A DNA stretch of 64,000 nucleotides from Armigeres subalbatus (taxonomy: Eukaryota; Arthropoda; Insecta; Diptera; Culicidae). The notes under the pieces are model-generated. The model saw only the letters and a program-made list of their open reading frames with translations, did not search any database and was not told the origin of the DNA. Shown here one piece after another: positions 21,603 through 33,350 of this stretch (the stretch's first letter is position 1; each line of letters begins with the position of its first letter). The stretch lies in assembly GCF_024139115.2 (NCBI RefSeq), contig NC_085140.1:414172283-414236282 (forward strand). The letters run 5' to 3'. Made by a program: the position numbers and the translations under genes.

Positions 21603-22807
21603 TATTATTATTTATCCAGACTAAGGCCAAAGTGGCCAGTGCAGTACATAAGATTCTTCTCCATTCGGCTCGGTCCATGGCTACACGTCGCCAACCACAC
21701 AGTCTACGGAGGGTCCGCAAGTCCACCTGATCGATCCACCTTGCCCGCTGCACACTTCGCCTTCTTGTGTCCGTCGGATCGTTGTCGAGACCCATTTTCG
21801 TCGGGTTTTTGTCCGACATTCTGGCTACGTGCCCGGCCCACCGCAGTCGTCCGATTTTCGCGGTGTGAACGATGGATGGTTCTCCCAACAGCTGATGCAA
21901 TTCGTGGTTCATTCGCCTCCTCCACGTACCATCCGCTATATGCACCCCACCATAGATGGTACGCAGCACTTTCCTTTCGAAAACTCCGAGTGCGCGTTGG
22001 TCCTCCACGAGCATCGTCCAGGTCTCGTGTCCGTAGAGGACTACCGGTCTAATGAGCGTTTTGTAGATTGTCAGTTTGGTACGGCGGCGAACTCTATTCG
22101 ATCGGAGCGTCTTGCGGAGTCCAAAGCATGTACGATTTCCAGCCACTATGCGTCTCCGAATTTCTCTGCTGGTATCATTTTCGGCAGTCACCAGTGAGCC
22201 CAAGTACACAAATTCTTCTACCACCTCGACACCACGGATGCCAACTCGCGGTGGGTGGCTCACATCAGAGATGCATCTGAACACGAGAACGCGTGTTCGT
22301 GTTCAAAAAGTTCTGAACACTGCACACTGTTCAAGAGCACTGACCTAACTTAGCAACTTGTATCTTAGGAAAACAAACTCAAGCGACGGCATGCTACTCA
22401 TTGTTCGGCTAGTAATGGAACACGTGGGCGTCTAACGGATAGAAATCAAGCATGCTCGTATGTTTCTGCATAGTTCCAAATCTAAGGAATCTTAGTTACC
22501 ATGATCGTTTTGCTTGCGTACCAACCCAGTGCACACTGAACTGTGTTCAGAGTTCAAAACTTAGAACACCAAGGCGCGCTCTTGGCTCATGTTCTGTTCA
22601 GGATGCATCTCTGGCACACATTGTCTTCTCTTGAACCTCTTCCTATCATGTACTTCGTCTTCGACGTGTTGATGACTAGTCCGATCAGTTTGGCTTCGCT
22701 TTTCAGTCTGATGTAGGCTTCCTCCATCTTCTCAAAGTTACGTGCCATAATATCTATGTCGTCGGCGAAGCCAAATAGCTGGACGGACTTATTGAAAATT
22801 GTACCAC
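21603..22807 (-). pseudogene. RTE-like LINE, 5'-truncated, 3' end of RT
   Basis: Minus-strand LINE fragment, colinear with 54959-56130 at roughly 95% identity by eye. It encodes the RT thumb and C-terminal tail: VVEEFVYLGSLVT, IYKTLIRPVVLYGHETWT, RLRWAGHVARMSD and DLRTLRRLCGWRRVAMDRAEW. It ends in an (AAT)n-type tail at the left (ATTATTATT at 21603-21612). It lacks the catalytic FADD because it is cut at about 22807. A hAT-like MITE interrupts it at 22266-22613, and a frame defect lies near 21715. Short-tandem tails are typical of the RTE clade, which is why I lean that way. It was inserted into the minisatellite of the TTAA element. Confidence 0.85.
22258..22621. mobile_element. hAT-like MITE, 348 bp
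   Basis: The element is 22266-22613. The ends are CAGAGATGCATCTGAACA and, inverted, CAGAGATGCATCCTGAACA. The flanking 8-mers are GCTCACAT (22258-22265) and GCACACAT (22614-22621), one mismatch apart. The empty site is directly visible in the related LINE copy, which reads GGTGGCTCACATTGTCTTC at 55621-55639. CAGAGATG ends with 8-bp duplications are the hAT pattern. The interior is rich in GTTCAGAAC-type inverted motifs. Confidence 0.92.
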
Positions 22808-24765
22808 TTCTCCAGGAACTCTTCCTTTAATTCCTCCAGGATAACTTTCAGGAGTTTTTCCGGGAATACCTCCATAAATTTAATAGTGAAATCCTCTAGG
22901 ATTTCATTCTGGATTTTTTTCCGCTATTACTTCAGAATATCCTTCAAGAATTCATCTAAAAATTTCTTTAGAAATTTATCCAGGAATTCGTCCATATATT
23001 TCCTCGGAAATTCTTCCAGGTATTTTCCCGGGAATTGCTTCAGGTACTTCTCCAGGAATTCCTTCAGGAATTTCTCCCGAAATTTTTCCGCGGAATTGTC
23101 CTGGAATGCTTTCCGGACTTCACTAGAAATTCACTCCAGAATTTCATTTGGATATTAATTTGAGAGTTCCTCCAAGATATCTTTCAAGAGTTCTTCCAAG
23201 AATTTCTTCAGAACGATCTCCGGGAATTCATCCGGTAATTTCTTCAGCATTTCATCTGGGAATTTCTGCAATAATTTCTCCTAGTATTTTTCCGGGAATT
23301 CCTTCAGATATTCATCCAAAAATTCCTTCATGAACTTCTCCAAGAATTAGTTCAGGACTTCCTTGTGAGAATTCTTCCGGAAGTGCTTGTGGGACCTCCT
23401 CCAGGAGTTTTTCCAAGGGTTCCTCCGGGAATCCCTCCAAGAACTTTACAGGGAAATCCAGGAGGATATATGGCAGGAATTTCACGGGAAATGGGATTTC
23501 GGAAGTTCCTCTGGAAATTCAACTCCGGGTATTCCAACGACTGTTCCTCTGAAAATTTACCCGGGAGTTCCAGCAGTAGCTCCTCCGGGAATTCATTCAG
23601 GCTTTTTTTTAGAATTTATCTACAAAATCCTCCAGAAGAATTTCTCTGGGAGTTGCTCTGGGAGATCTTTTGAGAACTCTTCCAGGAGTTCCTCCTGGAA
23701 TTCTTACGGAAGTTCATTTGGGAGTTCATCCAAGAGTTTTTACGAGAGTTACTCTAGAAATTCTTCCTGTAGTTCTTTAGGAAATTCCTCCAGAAGTTCC
23801 ACCGGAAGTTCCTCCGAAAAATCCTCTGATAATTTCTTCGGAAATTCCTCCAGGAGCTCCTCCGGAAATTACTCCAGGAGTTCCTTCTTAGAGGAACACT
23901 CGGGGGAACTGCCGTAGAAACTTCCGGAGGAATGCTCATAGAAACTGCCGGTGGATCTCCCGGAGGAATTCTCGTAGTAACTGCCGAAAGAGCTCCCGTA
24001 AGAGCTCCCGGAGGAATTTCATGAGGAACTCCTAGCAGAATTCCTAGAGGGACTCCCAGAGAAACTATTGGAAGAACTTTGGGAGGAATTTCCAGCTTAA
24101 TTTCTGAAGAAGGACTAAATGATTTCCTGAAAAAAGCCTGCATGATTTCCTGGAAGAGCTACTGGTGGAACACCCGGAGGAATTCTTGAAATAACTTCCG
24201 GAGGAATTTCTGAAAAAACTCCCGGGAGAATTTTCAAATGAACCCCCGGAGGAACTGCCAGTGAAACTACCAGAAGAATGCTCGAAAAAATTCTTGGATA
24301 ATTCATCTTATACACAAATCTCGTCTAGCTGAAACCTTTCTAGGGGTATGTAGCTGAGCTGGATCATCATCATCATCGGAGGACCTCCCGGAGATTACCT
24401 TCAGGAGCTCCCAGAGAAATTCTCGGTGGAGCTTCTGGAGGATTTTCTATATAAATTCCTGGAGAAGCCTAAATGAATTCCAGAAAGAAAGGAACCCCCG
24501 TAGGATCTGCCGATAGAACTACCGGAATAATTCTTGGAGAAAATCCTGCAGGAACTCTTTGAGGAACTGCCGGTGGAATTCCCGGAGGAACTCCAAGAGG
24601 AATTTTCAGAAAAACTCCTGAAGGATGTCCCAGTGGAAATCTTGAAGTTTCCACCGGAATTCTTTCAGAATTTCTTTGGGAATTAATCTAGGAATTCCTC
24701 CGAAAATTCCATTGTTGATTTCATTTACGGTATCATTTCTGTATAAATTTTCGGTGGAATTCCTG
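22808..24765. repeat. 15-bp minisatellite with strand reversal at ~23,890
   Basis: Up to about 23890 the plus strand reads TTCCTCC(A/G)GGAATTC-type units; beyond 23900 it reads the reverse complement (GGAGGAATT, GGAACTCC). Units are strongly degenerate, about 15 bp and often paired to 30 bp. Both strands stay open over long stretches (for example 23387-23917), giving serine-rich or proline-rich frames without coding meaning. A short non-repeat interruption at 24300-24380 includes (ATC)n. The same minisatellite recurs at 52195-52905. Confidence 0.88.
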
Positions 24766-24774
24766 GAGCACTAA

Positions 24775-25440
24775 AAATATCATTCGCATCATTGCTTTGT
24801 GAAATCATGAAGTTTGAGGTGTCGCACGACCTATTTTGAATCAATTTAGAAAATGGTCAATCCGTAGGTCCTCCGGATTGTGAATTCGAGTGGGCCAGGA
24901 ACCCTAAAAATATCATTCTCATCATTGCTTTGTGAAATCATGAAGTTTGAGGTGTCGCACGACCTATTTTGAATCAATTTAGAAAATGGCCATTCCGTAG
25001 GTCCTCCGGATTGTGGCCGGAATGGATCCGAGTGGGCCAGGAACCATAAAAATATCATTCGCATCATTGCTTTGAAAAATCATGAAGTTTGAGGTGTCGC
25101 ACGACCTATTTTGAAACAATTTAGAAAATGGCCATGCCGTTGGTCCCCGGATTGGGACCGATGTGGCCGGATTGAATCCGAGTGGGTCAGGAACCCTAAA
25201 AATATCATTCCCATGATTGCTTTGTGAAATCATGAAGTTTGAGGTGTCGAACGACCTATTTTGAATCAATTTAGAAAATGGCCATTCCGTAGGTCCCCGG
25301 ATTGTGACCGATGTGGCCAGATTGAGTCCGAGTGGGCCAGGAACCCCAAAAATATCATTTGCATCATTGCTTTGTGAAATCATGAAGTTTGAGGTGTCGC
25401 ACGACCTGTTTTGACTTAAAATTGTAAATGGCCACTTATT
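24775..25440 (-). repeat. 150-bp satellite, right arm, five monomers
   Basis: Inverted monomers with GAGGTGTCGCACGACCT near 24820, 24951, 25098, 25248 and 25398. The first is shortened. The outermost monomer runs into the unique terminal sequence exactly as in the left arm. Confidence 0.92.
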
Positions 25441-25644
25441 CCGGGGACAACTGACCCCAACGGAATCTGGAATAATTCTGGAACCGTACTGTGGATAGCC
25501 TCGAGACTAGTATAAATCAAAAATTGGGATCCATCCGGATGGAATGCAACTTGTTGCGAAAGAATCGGTCAAGAAATGCGATTTTTGCAGCAGTTTAGAT
25601 TTTTGAAAGCCCTTAAAAACAGACGTTGGGGACGGAAAGGTTAA

Positions 25645-26160
25645 GAATAAAAGCATCCTTATTACGGAACGGTGTAAGGCTCCATTATTCATAAGACATG
25701 TATACATGAAGTTTAACATTAGGCTCGTTTAAACCTACGAAAAAAAACACATTTACTATTTTTGTAGCCCGGGGCAATAACATCGAAGTATGTTTTCTGT
25801 TAACCTACATAATATTTATGAAGTGATTAATTTCGTTGAGCATGATGACAACAGGATTCATGCTTTATATATGGCGCTTCAACAACATAATAGTGTGAAC
25901 TTGATAAAATTCTCGAAGAGCAAAACGGCACAATGAAAAGCTTTTCTTGTAACTGTTTAACATTGGGCCACTTGTAGTGTATTCTCTGAAATCCCTCGCG
26001 GGCCGCACTTTGGTGATCACTGATTTAACCTGTTGCCAGGTTAGATTTCGGATGACTTCTTGGCTTCGATATTTGATATATTTCATCCAAATCATAACAT
26101 TGACTGCTCTCAAGTTGAGAATTTCACATAAGATGCAGACGTTTTGTCACGAATAGTACT
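25645..26160. other. No gene recognised
   Basis: AT-rich spacer. An 82-codon minus frame (26113-25865) has no known domain. Confidence 0.4.
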
Positions 26161-26162
26161 AG

Positions 26163-27632
26163 AAAAACCCAGATTAATCCACCTAGCGGTGATAGTGCCT
26201 TTCTCGTTTCTTGTGAGTGAGTAATTTCTTAGCACTTTTGGTATGAAAAAAAGTATTTTGGCCATAACTTCTGAGCCCATAGTCCGATCCGGCCTATTTT
26301 TAATAGGAAACAATGGGACATGATTCTGCGTCGAATGTTGCGAGTAAATCGGCCGTAAGTAAGTGCCTAAATAGAGAAAAAAAAATTCTTGTAAAAACTG
26401 GCCATAACTCCGAAGCCCATAGTCCGACTGGGCCGGTTTTCGATACGAAACAATGGGACAAGATTCCGCGTCGAATGCAACTTGTTGCGAGCAAATCGGT
26501 TGAGGATAAATGCTTAAGAAATGAAATGGTTAAGGATAAGTGCCTGAAAAATCAGTGAGATTATTTTGCGCACACACATACACACACAGACATCACTTTA
26601 ATTCGTCGAGCTGAGTCGATCGGTATATAACACTAAGGCTCTACGGGCTTCCTATAAAAAGTTCGTTTTTGGAGCGAACATATAGCCTTTAAGTAGGGGA
26701 AGGTGGGTAGACTTGATCCCCGGGGAGACTTGATCACCCCCTGTTTTATCGAGAACTAAAGTAGTTTTGTTCTAGCGTATTTTTTAGTATGATCTATAGA
26801 CAAATGACCTTTATGTGGTGAGTTATTTTTGGGTTGACAACCTTATTTATTCTGCAGGGCGGTTTGTATGTTTTGACCTTCCTAAAGATTTTTTTATTGG
26901 CCACGCAAAATTTGAATAACTTTTCATAACAATGACCAAATGCTTTCGTTTTTTCACAGCACAAAGCCATAAATGTGCTTAATGATTTGTACTGGTGGAA
27001 ATGTCAACATTCCATCAAAGTTTTAGGATATTTGGATTTGAAGTTATTGCCTCAATATGGGGACATTTGATCCCCCATTAGTCACCCATACAAAAATTTG
27101 GCGAAAAAATTCAAAAAAATATAAATCTGTTCTCTGGCTTCTGATTTTTTGTAGATTTGACAGATTTGATGAAGGGTTGGCAGGAAACATTATTTATTGG
27201 GTAGATATCATAGAAAGAGGATCAAGTCTCCCCAAATTTAAAAATAACTTGTGCTGTCGAATTCAATAACAAAAATCGTTCATGTATACGCACAGCAATT
27301 CGAAAGTTGCGCCTGTTTTGAAGGAAAAATATTTAAAAAGTCTTAGGGCACCTTTCTAATTTTAACAGAGCAAGCTCTTGAAAAGGGATCAATTTCCCCC
27401 GAATATTTTAAAAGAAGACTTTTGACAGCACTCTAAATAATCGATTATGTATCAATACCAACAATATTTTAAGGACTGTCGTACATCAGTAAGGTTAAAT
27501 ACTATATTTCTTAGAGAGTCAGTGTGGAAATCGCGTATGTTTATTTATTTTTGGCTGTGATACATCGGAAATCAGAAAAGGGGATCAAGTCTACCCAGTC
27601 TCCCCTATACTTTGTATACAAGAAAGGCTAAA
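26163..27632 (+). mobile_element. Repeat family C, copy 1, split by a MITE
   Basis: Starts with CAGATTAATCCACCTAGCG and GTGCCTTTCTCG and ends with TTTGTATACAAGAAAGGC (27611-27628). Internal landmarks are GGCCATAACT...AGCCCATAGTCCGA (26261 and 26401), a short CA-rich tract (26567-26590), ATTCGTCGAGCTGAGTCGAT and GGAGCGAACATATAGCC. The same order occurs at 59403-59940. A TA-flanked MITE sits near its right end. It is non-coding and its superfamily is unknown; the CCTTTCTCG / CGAGAAAGG ends are inverted. Confidence 0.75.
26694..27607. mobile_element. TA-flanked MITE, 910 bp
   Basis: Element 26696-27605 with TA duplicated at 26694-26695 and 27606-27607. The left end GGGGAAGGTGGGTAGACTTG and the inverted right end GGGGAGACTGGGTAGACTTG are terminal repeats, both continuing ATCCCC. 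Internal GATCCCC/GGGATCAA motifs recur in both orientations. There is no transposase. The TA target fits Tc1/mariner-type insertion. Confidence 0.9.
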
Positions 27633-28430
27633 AGATTTTTGGTCATAACTTCTAAGCCCATAGTACGATCGGGTCAATTTTCAATAGGAAACAATGGGAC
27701 AGGATTCTGCGTCGAATGCAACTTGTTGATAAATAAACTTGTTGAGAATAAATTCCCAAAAAGTGAGCTAGACTTTTTAATGTGCTTTTTATTAAAAAAA
27801 GTATTTTGGCCATAATTTCTAAGCCCATAGTCCGATCGGGTCAATTTTCAGTAAGAAACAATGGGAAAGGATTCTGCGTCGAATGCAACTGCGAACAAAT
27901 CGGTTGAGGATAAGTGCCCAAAAAGTGAACTAGACTTTTTAATGTGCTTTTATACGAAAAAAAAAAAAATTTGACCGTAACTTCTAAGCCCATAGTCCGA
28001 TCGAGTCAATTTTCAATAGGAAACAATTGGGACAGTATTCTGCGTTGAATGCAAATCGGTTGAGAATAAGTGCCCAAAAAGTGAGCTAGACTTTTTAATG
28101 TGCTTTTTTATGAAAAAAAAAATTTTGGCCATAACTTCTAAGCCCATAGTCCGATCGAATCAGTTTTCAATAGGAAACAATGGGACAGGATTCTGCGTCG
28201 AATGCAACTTGTTGCGAGCAAATTGGTTGAGAATAAGTGCCCAAAAAGTGAGCTAGACTTTTATTGTGCTTTTTATGAAAAAAAGTATTTTGGCCATAAC
28301 TTCTAAGCCCATAGTCGGGTCAGTTTTCAATAGGAAATAATGGGACAGGATTCTGCGTCGAATGCAACTTGTTGCGAGCAAATCGGTTGAGGATAAGTGC
28401 CCAAAAAGTGAGCTAGACTTTTTGCGCACA
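27633..28430 (+). repeat. ~163-bp tandem repeat, five units, in family C copy 2
   Basis: Units start near 27641, 27808, 27972, 28127 and 28291. Each has GGCCATAACTTCTAAGCCC, CAATAGGAAACAATGGGACA, TTCTGCGTCGAATGCAA and AAAAAGTGAGCTAGACTTTT. Copy 1 has only two units and copy 59403-59940 has one, so this is an expansion within one element copy. Confidence 0.9.
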
Positions 28431-28511
28431 CACACACATACACACACACATACACACACACATACACACACACATACACACACACATACACACACACATA
28501 CACACACACAG
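28427..28511 (+). repeat. (CACACACATA)n microsatellite
   Basis: Near-perfect 10-bp period: CACACACATA repeated about eight times. Minus-strand frames through it read as alternating Cys/Val/Tyr and are not genes. The equivalent place in other family C copies also holds a CA tract, so it is seeded by the family. Confidence 0.95.
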
Positions 28512-28624
28512 ACATCACTCCAATTCGTCGAGCTGAGTCGATCGGTATATAACACTATGGGTCTCCGGGCCTCCTATAAAAAGTTCGTTTTTGGAGCGAA
28601 CATATAGCCTTTACGTATACTTTG

Positions 28625-29920
28625 TAAGGTACACTGGGGGAAGTGGAAAAGGAAAAATCGATAGTGCATGTTTGAATTAGTGTAAAACCAGTTTAAATGA
28701 TCTAAATGCGTTCAATCAAAATGGGCTATCAAAAACAGTCAATTTTGCACCAACTGTGTGGTAATTCATACCATTTTGGTCGCTTGAAATTTATGGAAAT
28801 AGATTTTAAAATTAGGAGTTGTTTTTCCACTTACCCTAGTGGGATGGGGTAAGTGGAAAACCCATGTTACCTTGACCTTCAATAGTGATGAGTAGTTACA
28901 TATAACTAAAATCAATACGATAATTGCTCTGAGTATCTTTTGTGGAATAATTTCATTACCTTAACGGAATAGATCCTCAAGGAATTCTCGTAATAGCTAG
29001 GTGAGGGCTGGTTTTGCCTTCTCGAACACTAAGTGTACGTAAAATCTATATGTTCGCCCCAAAGATGAACTTTTTAAAGGAAAAATGGGACTTACAGGGT
29101 TATAAACTAAACAACTAAGTTTAACGAATTGAGATGATGTCTGTATGTGCGTATTTGTATGTATGTGTGTGCGCAAAGCACGTACAAAATTATCAGCTAT
29201 TCTTAAGCATTTGTCCTTAAACAATTTGTTCAAATAAAATTGCATTCAACGGCGAAACTTGCTATGAATAAAAATTAATGTGAATTATACAATATATTTA
29301 CCTATCAGTGCTATTTTTAACTTTCTTATACATTTTTTTTCCATATGTAAAACATGTGAAAAGCATCAATACCGATAGGTGGATTAATCAGGCATTTTCT
29401 CAATTATATTAGTCCAATCACCACTGAAATCACAATGATAACAAAGAAGGAACATATTAAGATTCACAGCTATCAAAATAAATCCTTGAGGGAAGAAAAA
29501 TAATGCGTAATTAGAACATTATCCACTTCCCCCGCAGTGTTTGATACCTGGGGTAAGGGTAAAATCTTTGAATTATTTGCTTTCTTGGTACAAACCACTA
29601 CCAATTGAAAGGGATTAGTTTAATTGTATTATAATGGACACCTGTGATACTAATTTACTTGAAAAAAGAACAATTGGTGCAAATAAGAATTGATTTAATG
29701 ATTGCAAATAACCACTTTTCGCGAAACCTAAAATTACAGTTCAAGCGTTAACTGTGTTAGTGTATGTATTATACAAATTTCAACATAGTATTAGTGTGAG
29801 CATCAAAGTATAATCTTGCATAATGTTATGATGTGGTAAAAACTGTAAAATATGTTCAATTCCAATTTTTCGAATCGATTTTTACACTTACCCCTTTTTC
29901 CACTTCCCCAGTGTACCTTA
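28625..29920. mobile_element. TA-flanked MITE, 1,292 bp
   Basis: Element 28627-29918 with TA at 28625-28626 and 29919-29920. The ends are AGGTACACTGGGGGAAGTGG and, inverted, AGGTACACTGGGGAAGTGGA. Broken family C sequence lies on both sides (TTTGTA | TACGAAAATG), so it inserted into the end of family C copy 2. A minus-strand family C fragment lies inside at about 28990-29400. No coding frame. Confidence 0.88.
28990..29400 (-). mobile_element. Repeat family C, nested minus-strand copy
   Basis: On the minus strand this reads GATTAATCCACCTATCGG (29393-29376), then the CA-rich tract (29175-29140), ATTCGTTAAACTTAG and GGGGCGAACATATAG, ending CGAGAAGGC near 29007. It is much shortened and diverged from 59403-59940. 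Confidence 0.65.
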
Positions 29921-29935
29921 TACGAAAATGAGTTT

Positions 29936-30700
29936 AAAATCGTCCACGTCTTTGTGGAAGGAGCGAAATCTTATTTTTTTTTCAAATAAAGCAAAGTTGG
30001 AAATCCTTCACGCGCCAAACAAATCGAACCATTTTTTCTTCATAGATAAAAAAGGTAAATACGTGGTTTTGAACTTCATCTCATAGCTCCTATATTATTC
30101 GCATCAAAAAGCAACGAAAAGGAGTTTGTTTTGTTCTTTCGTGATGAGATGATTACCGTAATCCGGGGAAACATTGATAATTTTTTAAATTGTTTTGTAA
30201 ATACATATTTCCTCCATAAGCGAAATCATGTTTTTGCAATTCCTGATCATAATACCTGGTTTACAGTTGACGTATGAGTGATAAAACGGCCTACTTTTCC
30301 ATACCAATGAAATGGATGCTTTAATGAACATTATGCAACTCAAATGGGTTGCATAATATCCATTAAAGCACTCATTTGGGTGCTATAATGAAAAACCAGC
30401 ATAAGAACAATAGTTATATGACCAGATGTAGCTCAATTAACTTGGTTGAGTGTTCAAACAGTGTATTATCTGTGTCACGTAAATAATGGAATAATTTAAT
30501 GGACATGACATCAAATTCTCTAAAAGCAGGTATATCTATTGCTTTATGGTCTGTCGAGCATACAATGTGGCACGATAACATGGAATATGTTTGTTTTCTG
30601 CAGCAGCATGACATTTTGGCAAGATTGATCATGTGAAGTAAATACAATTGTACCATTTTGGTACAGATTTATCACATTAAAGTCCATTTTTCGTCATTGC
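29936..30700. other. No gene; one strong hairpin at 30309-30357
   Basis: Mostly AT-rich spacer. At about 30309-30357, TTAATG, an ATTATGCAAC block and its inverted copy GTTGCATAAT, then CATTAA, form a stem of roughly 18 bp, followed by GCACTCATTTGGGTGC (30366-30381). This looks like a small palindromic MITE remnant. Confidence 0.5.
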
Positions 30701-30848
30701 AAAAAATAGCGTGTGCAACTCGTTGCAAAACTCGATTTTTTCAGCACTCGTAGTATTTATCCAACTCGGCAAGCCTCGTTTGATAAACGTACAACTCGTG
30801 CTGAAAAAATCATCTTTTTGCAACTAGTTGCACAAACTACTATTTTTC
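30701..30848. mobile_element. ~148-bp palindromic MITE
   Basis: The left half has AAAAATAGCGTGTGCAACTC, GTTGCAAAACTCGAT and TTTTTTCAGCACTCG; the right half has the inverted copies CGTGCTGAAAAAATC, TTTTTGCAACTAGTTGCAC and ACTACTATTTTTC. The pairing covers nearly the whole element with a loop around 30770. It is non-coding. Confidence 0.8.
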
Positions 30849-32215
30849 ATGTTTTTAAAACGTAGTAGCCGTATGTAGCCGTATAAGGCTGTTGTTCTCA
30901 ATCATTTGATCATTTTAAACTTGTTTTAAACATTTTTTTGTCGAGGTTCTTGATTTTTCAATTTGGAGTAACTGTGATCATCAAACGTTTCAATCATTTA
31001 TCTAAGTAAGCGTCTGTAAACGCCTTAAAGTAGACAATTATAGTTGGATTTCCTTGCGCTGAGGCGATGTGCATCGATTGTTTCGAGAAAGGCATCATCA
31101 GAGCTAGTGGAATCACTTGGATTTTCAACAATAAAAATCAAAATTTTGAAACAAAACATATGGATCATCCAAGAGAATAAGATTACTCATCACACAATAA
31201 GGGACCGACTGTTTACTCTGATGACATTTACTTCCAGGGTGCAGCAGCCGTTAAAAGTGTAGACAACAACCTTCCGTGCACCATGTTTACGGTACTCGTC
31301 ACTGAGTGGCGATACCGGCGTTTCTATCTGTGTTGTTAAGCCTGCTACTCTATGTTCTGAGATTTTCACAATTTTCACCATGAGCTCATGGAAGAATGGT
31401 AGTTGGAAATCGATAAAATGTATGGAAAAATCAAGTATTTTGCAAATTTATGGAAAATGGTGGTGTTTTAGAAGAAAGTAGTGAAAAGGAATGAAGTATG
31501 AGGTGAAAACATTATCTCCTGCCCTTAGTTTGCACTGATTAGTAGTCTCATAGTGATGAAATTTCGATTTTACTACCATTGAAAAAACGCCATCTCTTGC
31601 ATTAATCGTTTTGACTGGTACCTTATTATTATAGGTATGAGCCTATTTTTTTGTTTTTTCGAAAAGATTGCTTCGGTCAGTGAACACCTGCTTCGTCTCT
31701 CTGCTGGCTGCTCGCATAAGAACACTCCGCTTCTACAAACGCCTTGTTCTCGTTTTGGTAGAGCTTGCTCAAAAGCCTCCTTTCAGGACCATCAGAGTTT
31801 TTGCTGAGACAGGATCCAATCCTTCATCGTTTGTTGTGATCAGTTTTGCCTCCTCAAGTGGAGCTACATGGCATTCTGTCACTCACGACTGCAGCCACCT
31901 TTTCTAGCGCTTCTAGACGTCTTATCTTCGTATCTTCCGTTTTAGCAAGTTTTTTCACCGATCTCTGACCAATCGGCCGCTCCGTCATGCGGCCAACGGT
32001 ATTAAAAACGGGAACTAATGTTATATAAAGGTTAACTAAAGCTTGATTAGTTCTACTTTAAATTATTTTTTATTATATTACCTTCTTTGGTGGGCTCTTT
32101 TGGTACACCAAACTTCGGTGATGTATGGAGAAGCTCCCTACATTATATGAATTCCGTCGTACGGGGCTTCTTTTGACTCCGGGGGCTACTTTAGATTTTT
32201 GATATTATAAAAAAA
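30849..32215. other. No gene recognised
   Basis: AT-rich spacer with chance frames (31044-31262, 31668-31907 plus; 31381-31190 minus). None has a domain I know. Confidence 0.4.
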
Positions 32216-33350
32216 ACAAGTCGTCCCGGCAGACGTTGTCCTGCATAGTACCGTTTTGCTTCGAATTGCCGGACGCTTCGAAAGCCGGACACTTAATTGT
32301 TATTTGACTTTATTTACCATCTCAACAAGTATTTCTTGGGTTATCAATGCAGGGAACGATTCTTGGACTTGAAACCATTTTAACAAATGTAAGTAATCCG
32401 TGATTTGTGGTAAAAACTTGAAAATAAGAGGTAAAAATTGAAGGCATGTCATAATCAACGATGAATTTCTTTTTCTTAGAATGCAGTTTAAGAGTCAACA
32501 TTAGAAAAACTAAGCTCATATTTTCTATATTCTATCATTTGCAAAGGGTATTAGTAATTTATTAACATAGTATGATAGCACTCTTTGTCATGAATTAGAG
32601 ACATTGCTTGGGATATCATAGCTTTTTAATTTTATTACATTTTTTTGTGTCCGGACTTCGAGGCAAGTTTTTACAATTGCTTCGATTTCCGGACATGCTG
32701 AGATGATGTTAAATAACTGTTCATCAGTTAAGTTAATTAAAATCACATGATTCGTAATGAGCAATCATAGTTACAATTTCATTAGATTTGAGTTGCTACA
32801 CCCCAAAAGGAACATTGCTTGCTCTCAGCTTATCGATATATACTTATACATATATTGTAAATGGTATCACTTTATTAATTGTACACAAGTAGCAAAACTT
32901 GCCTACAGTTTCTAGTAAAGGTTGTCTTCAAATGTATTTTTTTTAACCATTCACATTTTTGTAGAAAAAAAATAAGTTCGTAAAACTAGCTTTCTTATCA
33001 GAATTGTATAAAAAGACACGTTGTGAACGACTCCCGTCAAATAAAAAAAAAACTCAACATTTCTCGGACACGCCCGGATATATCAATCCGCATGAACTCA
33101 TTATTCCAATCGCTCCTTTCAATCCTTTTTTTTTTTTTTTAACTAATTTTATTTGCTAATTATCTAATACATGCATTCATCTCTTAGACTAGGTGTTCCG
33201 TGTTTTCTTAACACTATCATCCTTATTTGCTATGTTACGCTTTTAGTTATTATTAATACATTTCAATTGCCTCTGGCAGTTAGAATTTTTCCTCTGGTTG
33301 AATTGAACCATGTAGGAATTACAATGTTTTCAACTTAAACTAAACTTAAC

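Larger units (their letters stand above)
19527..25644. mobile_element. 6.1-kb TTAA-flanked foldback element with satellite arms
   Basis: The element is 19531-25640 between TTAA at 19527-19530 and 25641-25644. The ends are inverted copies starting CCTTTCCGTCCCCAACGTCT, and the match runs about 200 bp inward to the satellites. Each arm then carries a 150-bp satellite (ten units left, five right) and a 15-bp minisatellite. The minisatellite reverses strand near 23890, the centre of symmetry. TTAA plus a CC(C)-type end fits piggyBac-like insertion, with Kolobok as an alternative; no transposase is present. An RTE-like LINE has inserted at 21603-22807. Confidence 0.85.

Noticed and set aside
28427..28511. 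CRISPR-like array (regular short repeat)
   Set aside because: The period is 10 bp without spacers; it is a eukaryotic microsatellite.
28253..28607. Cys/Val and Thr/His repeat proteins
   Set aside because: Translations of the (CACACACATA)n tract on the two strands.
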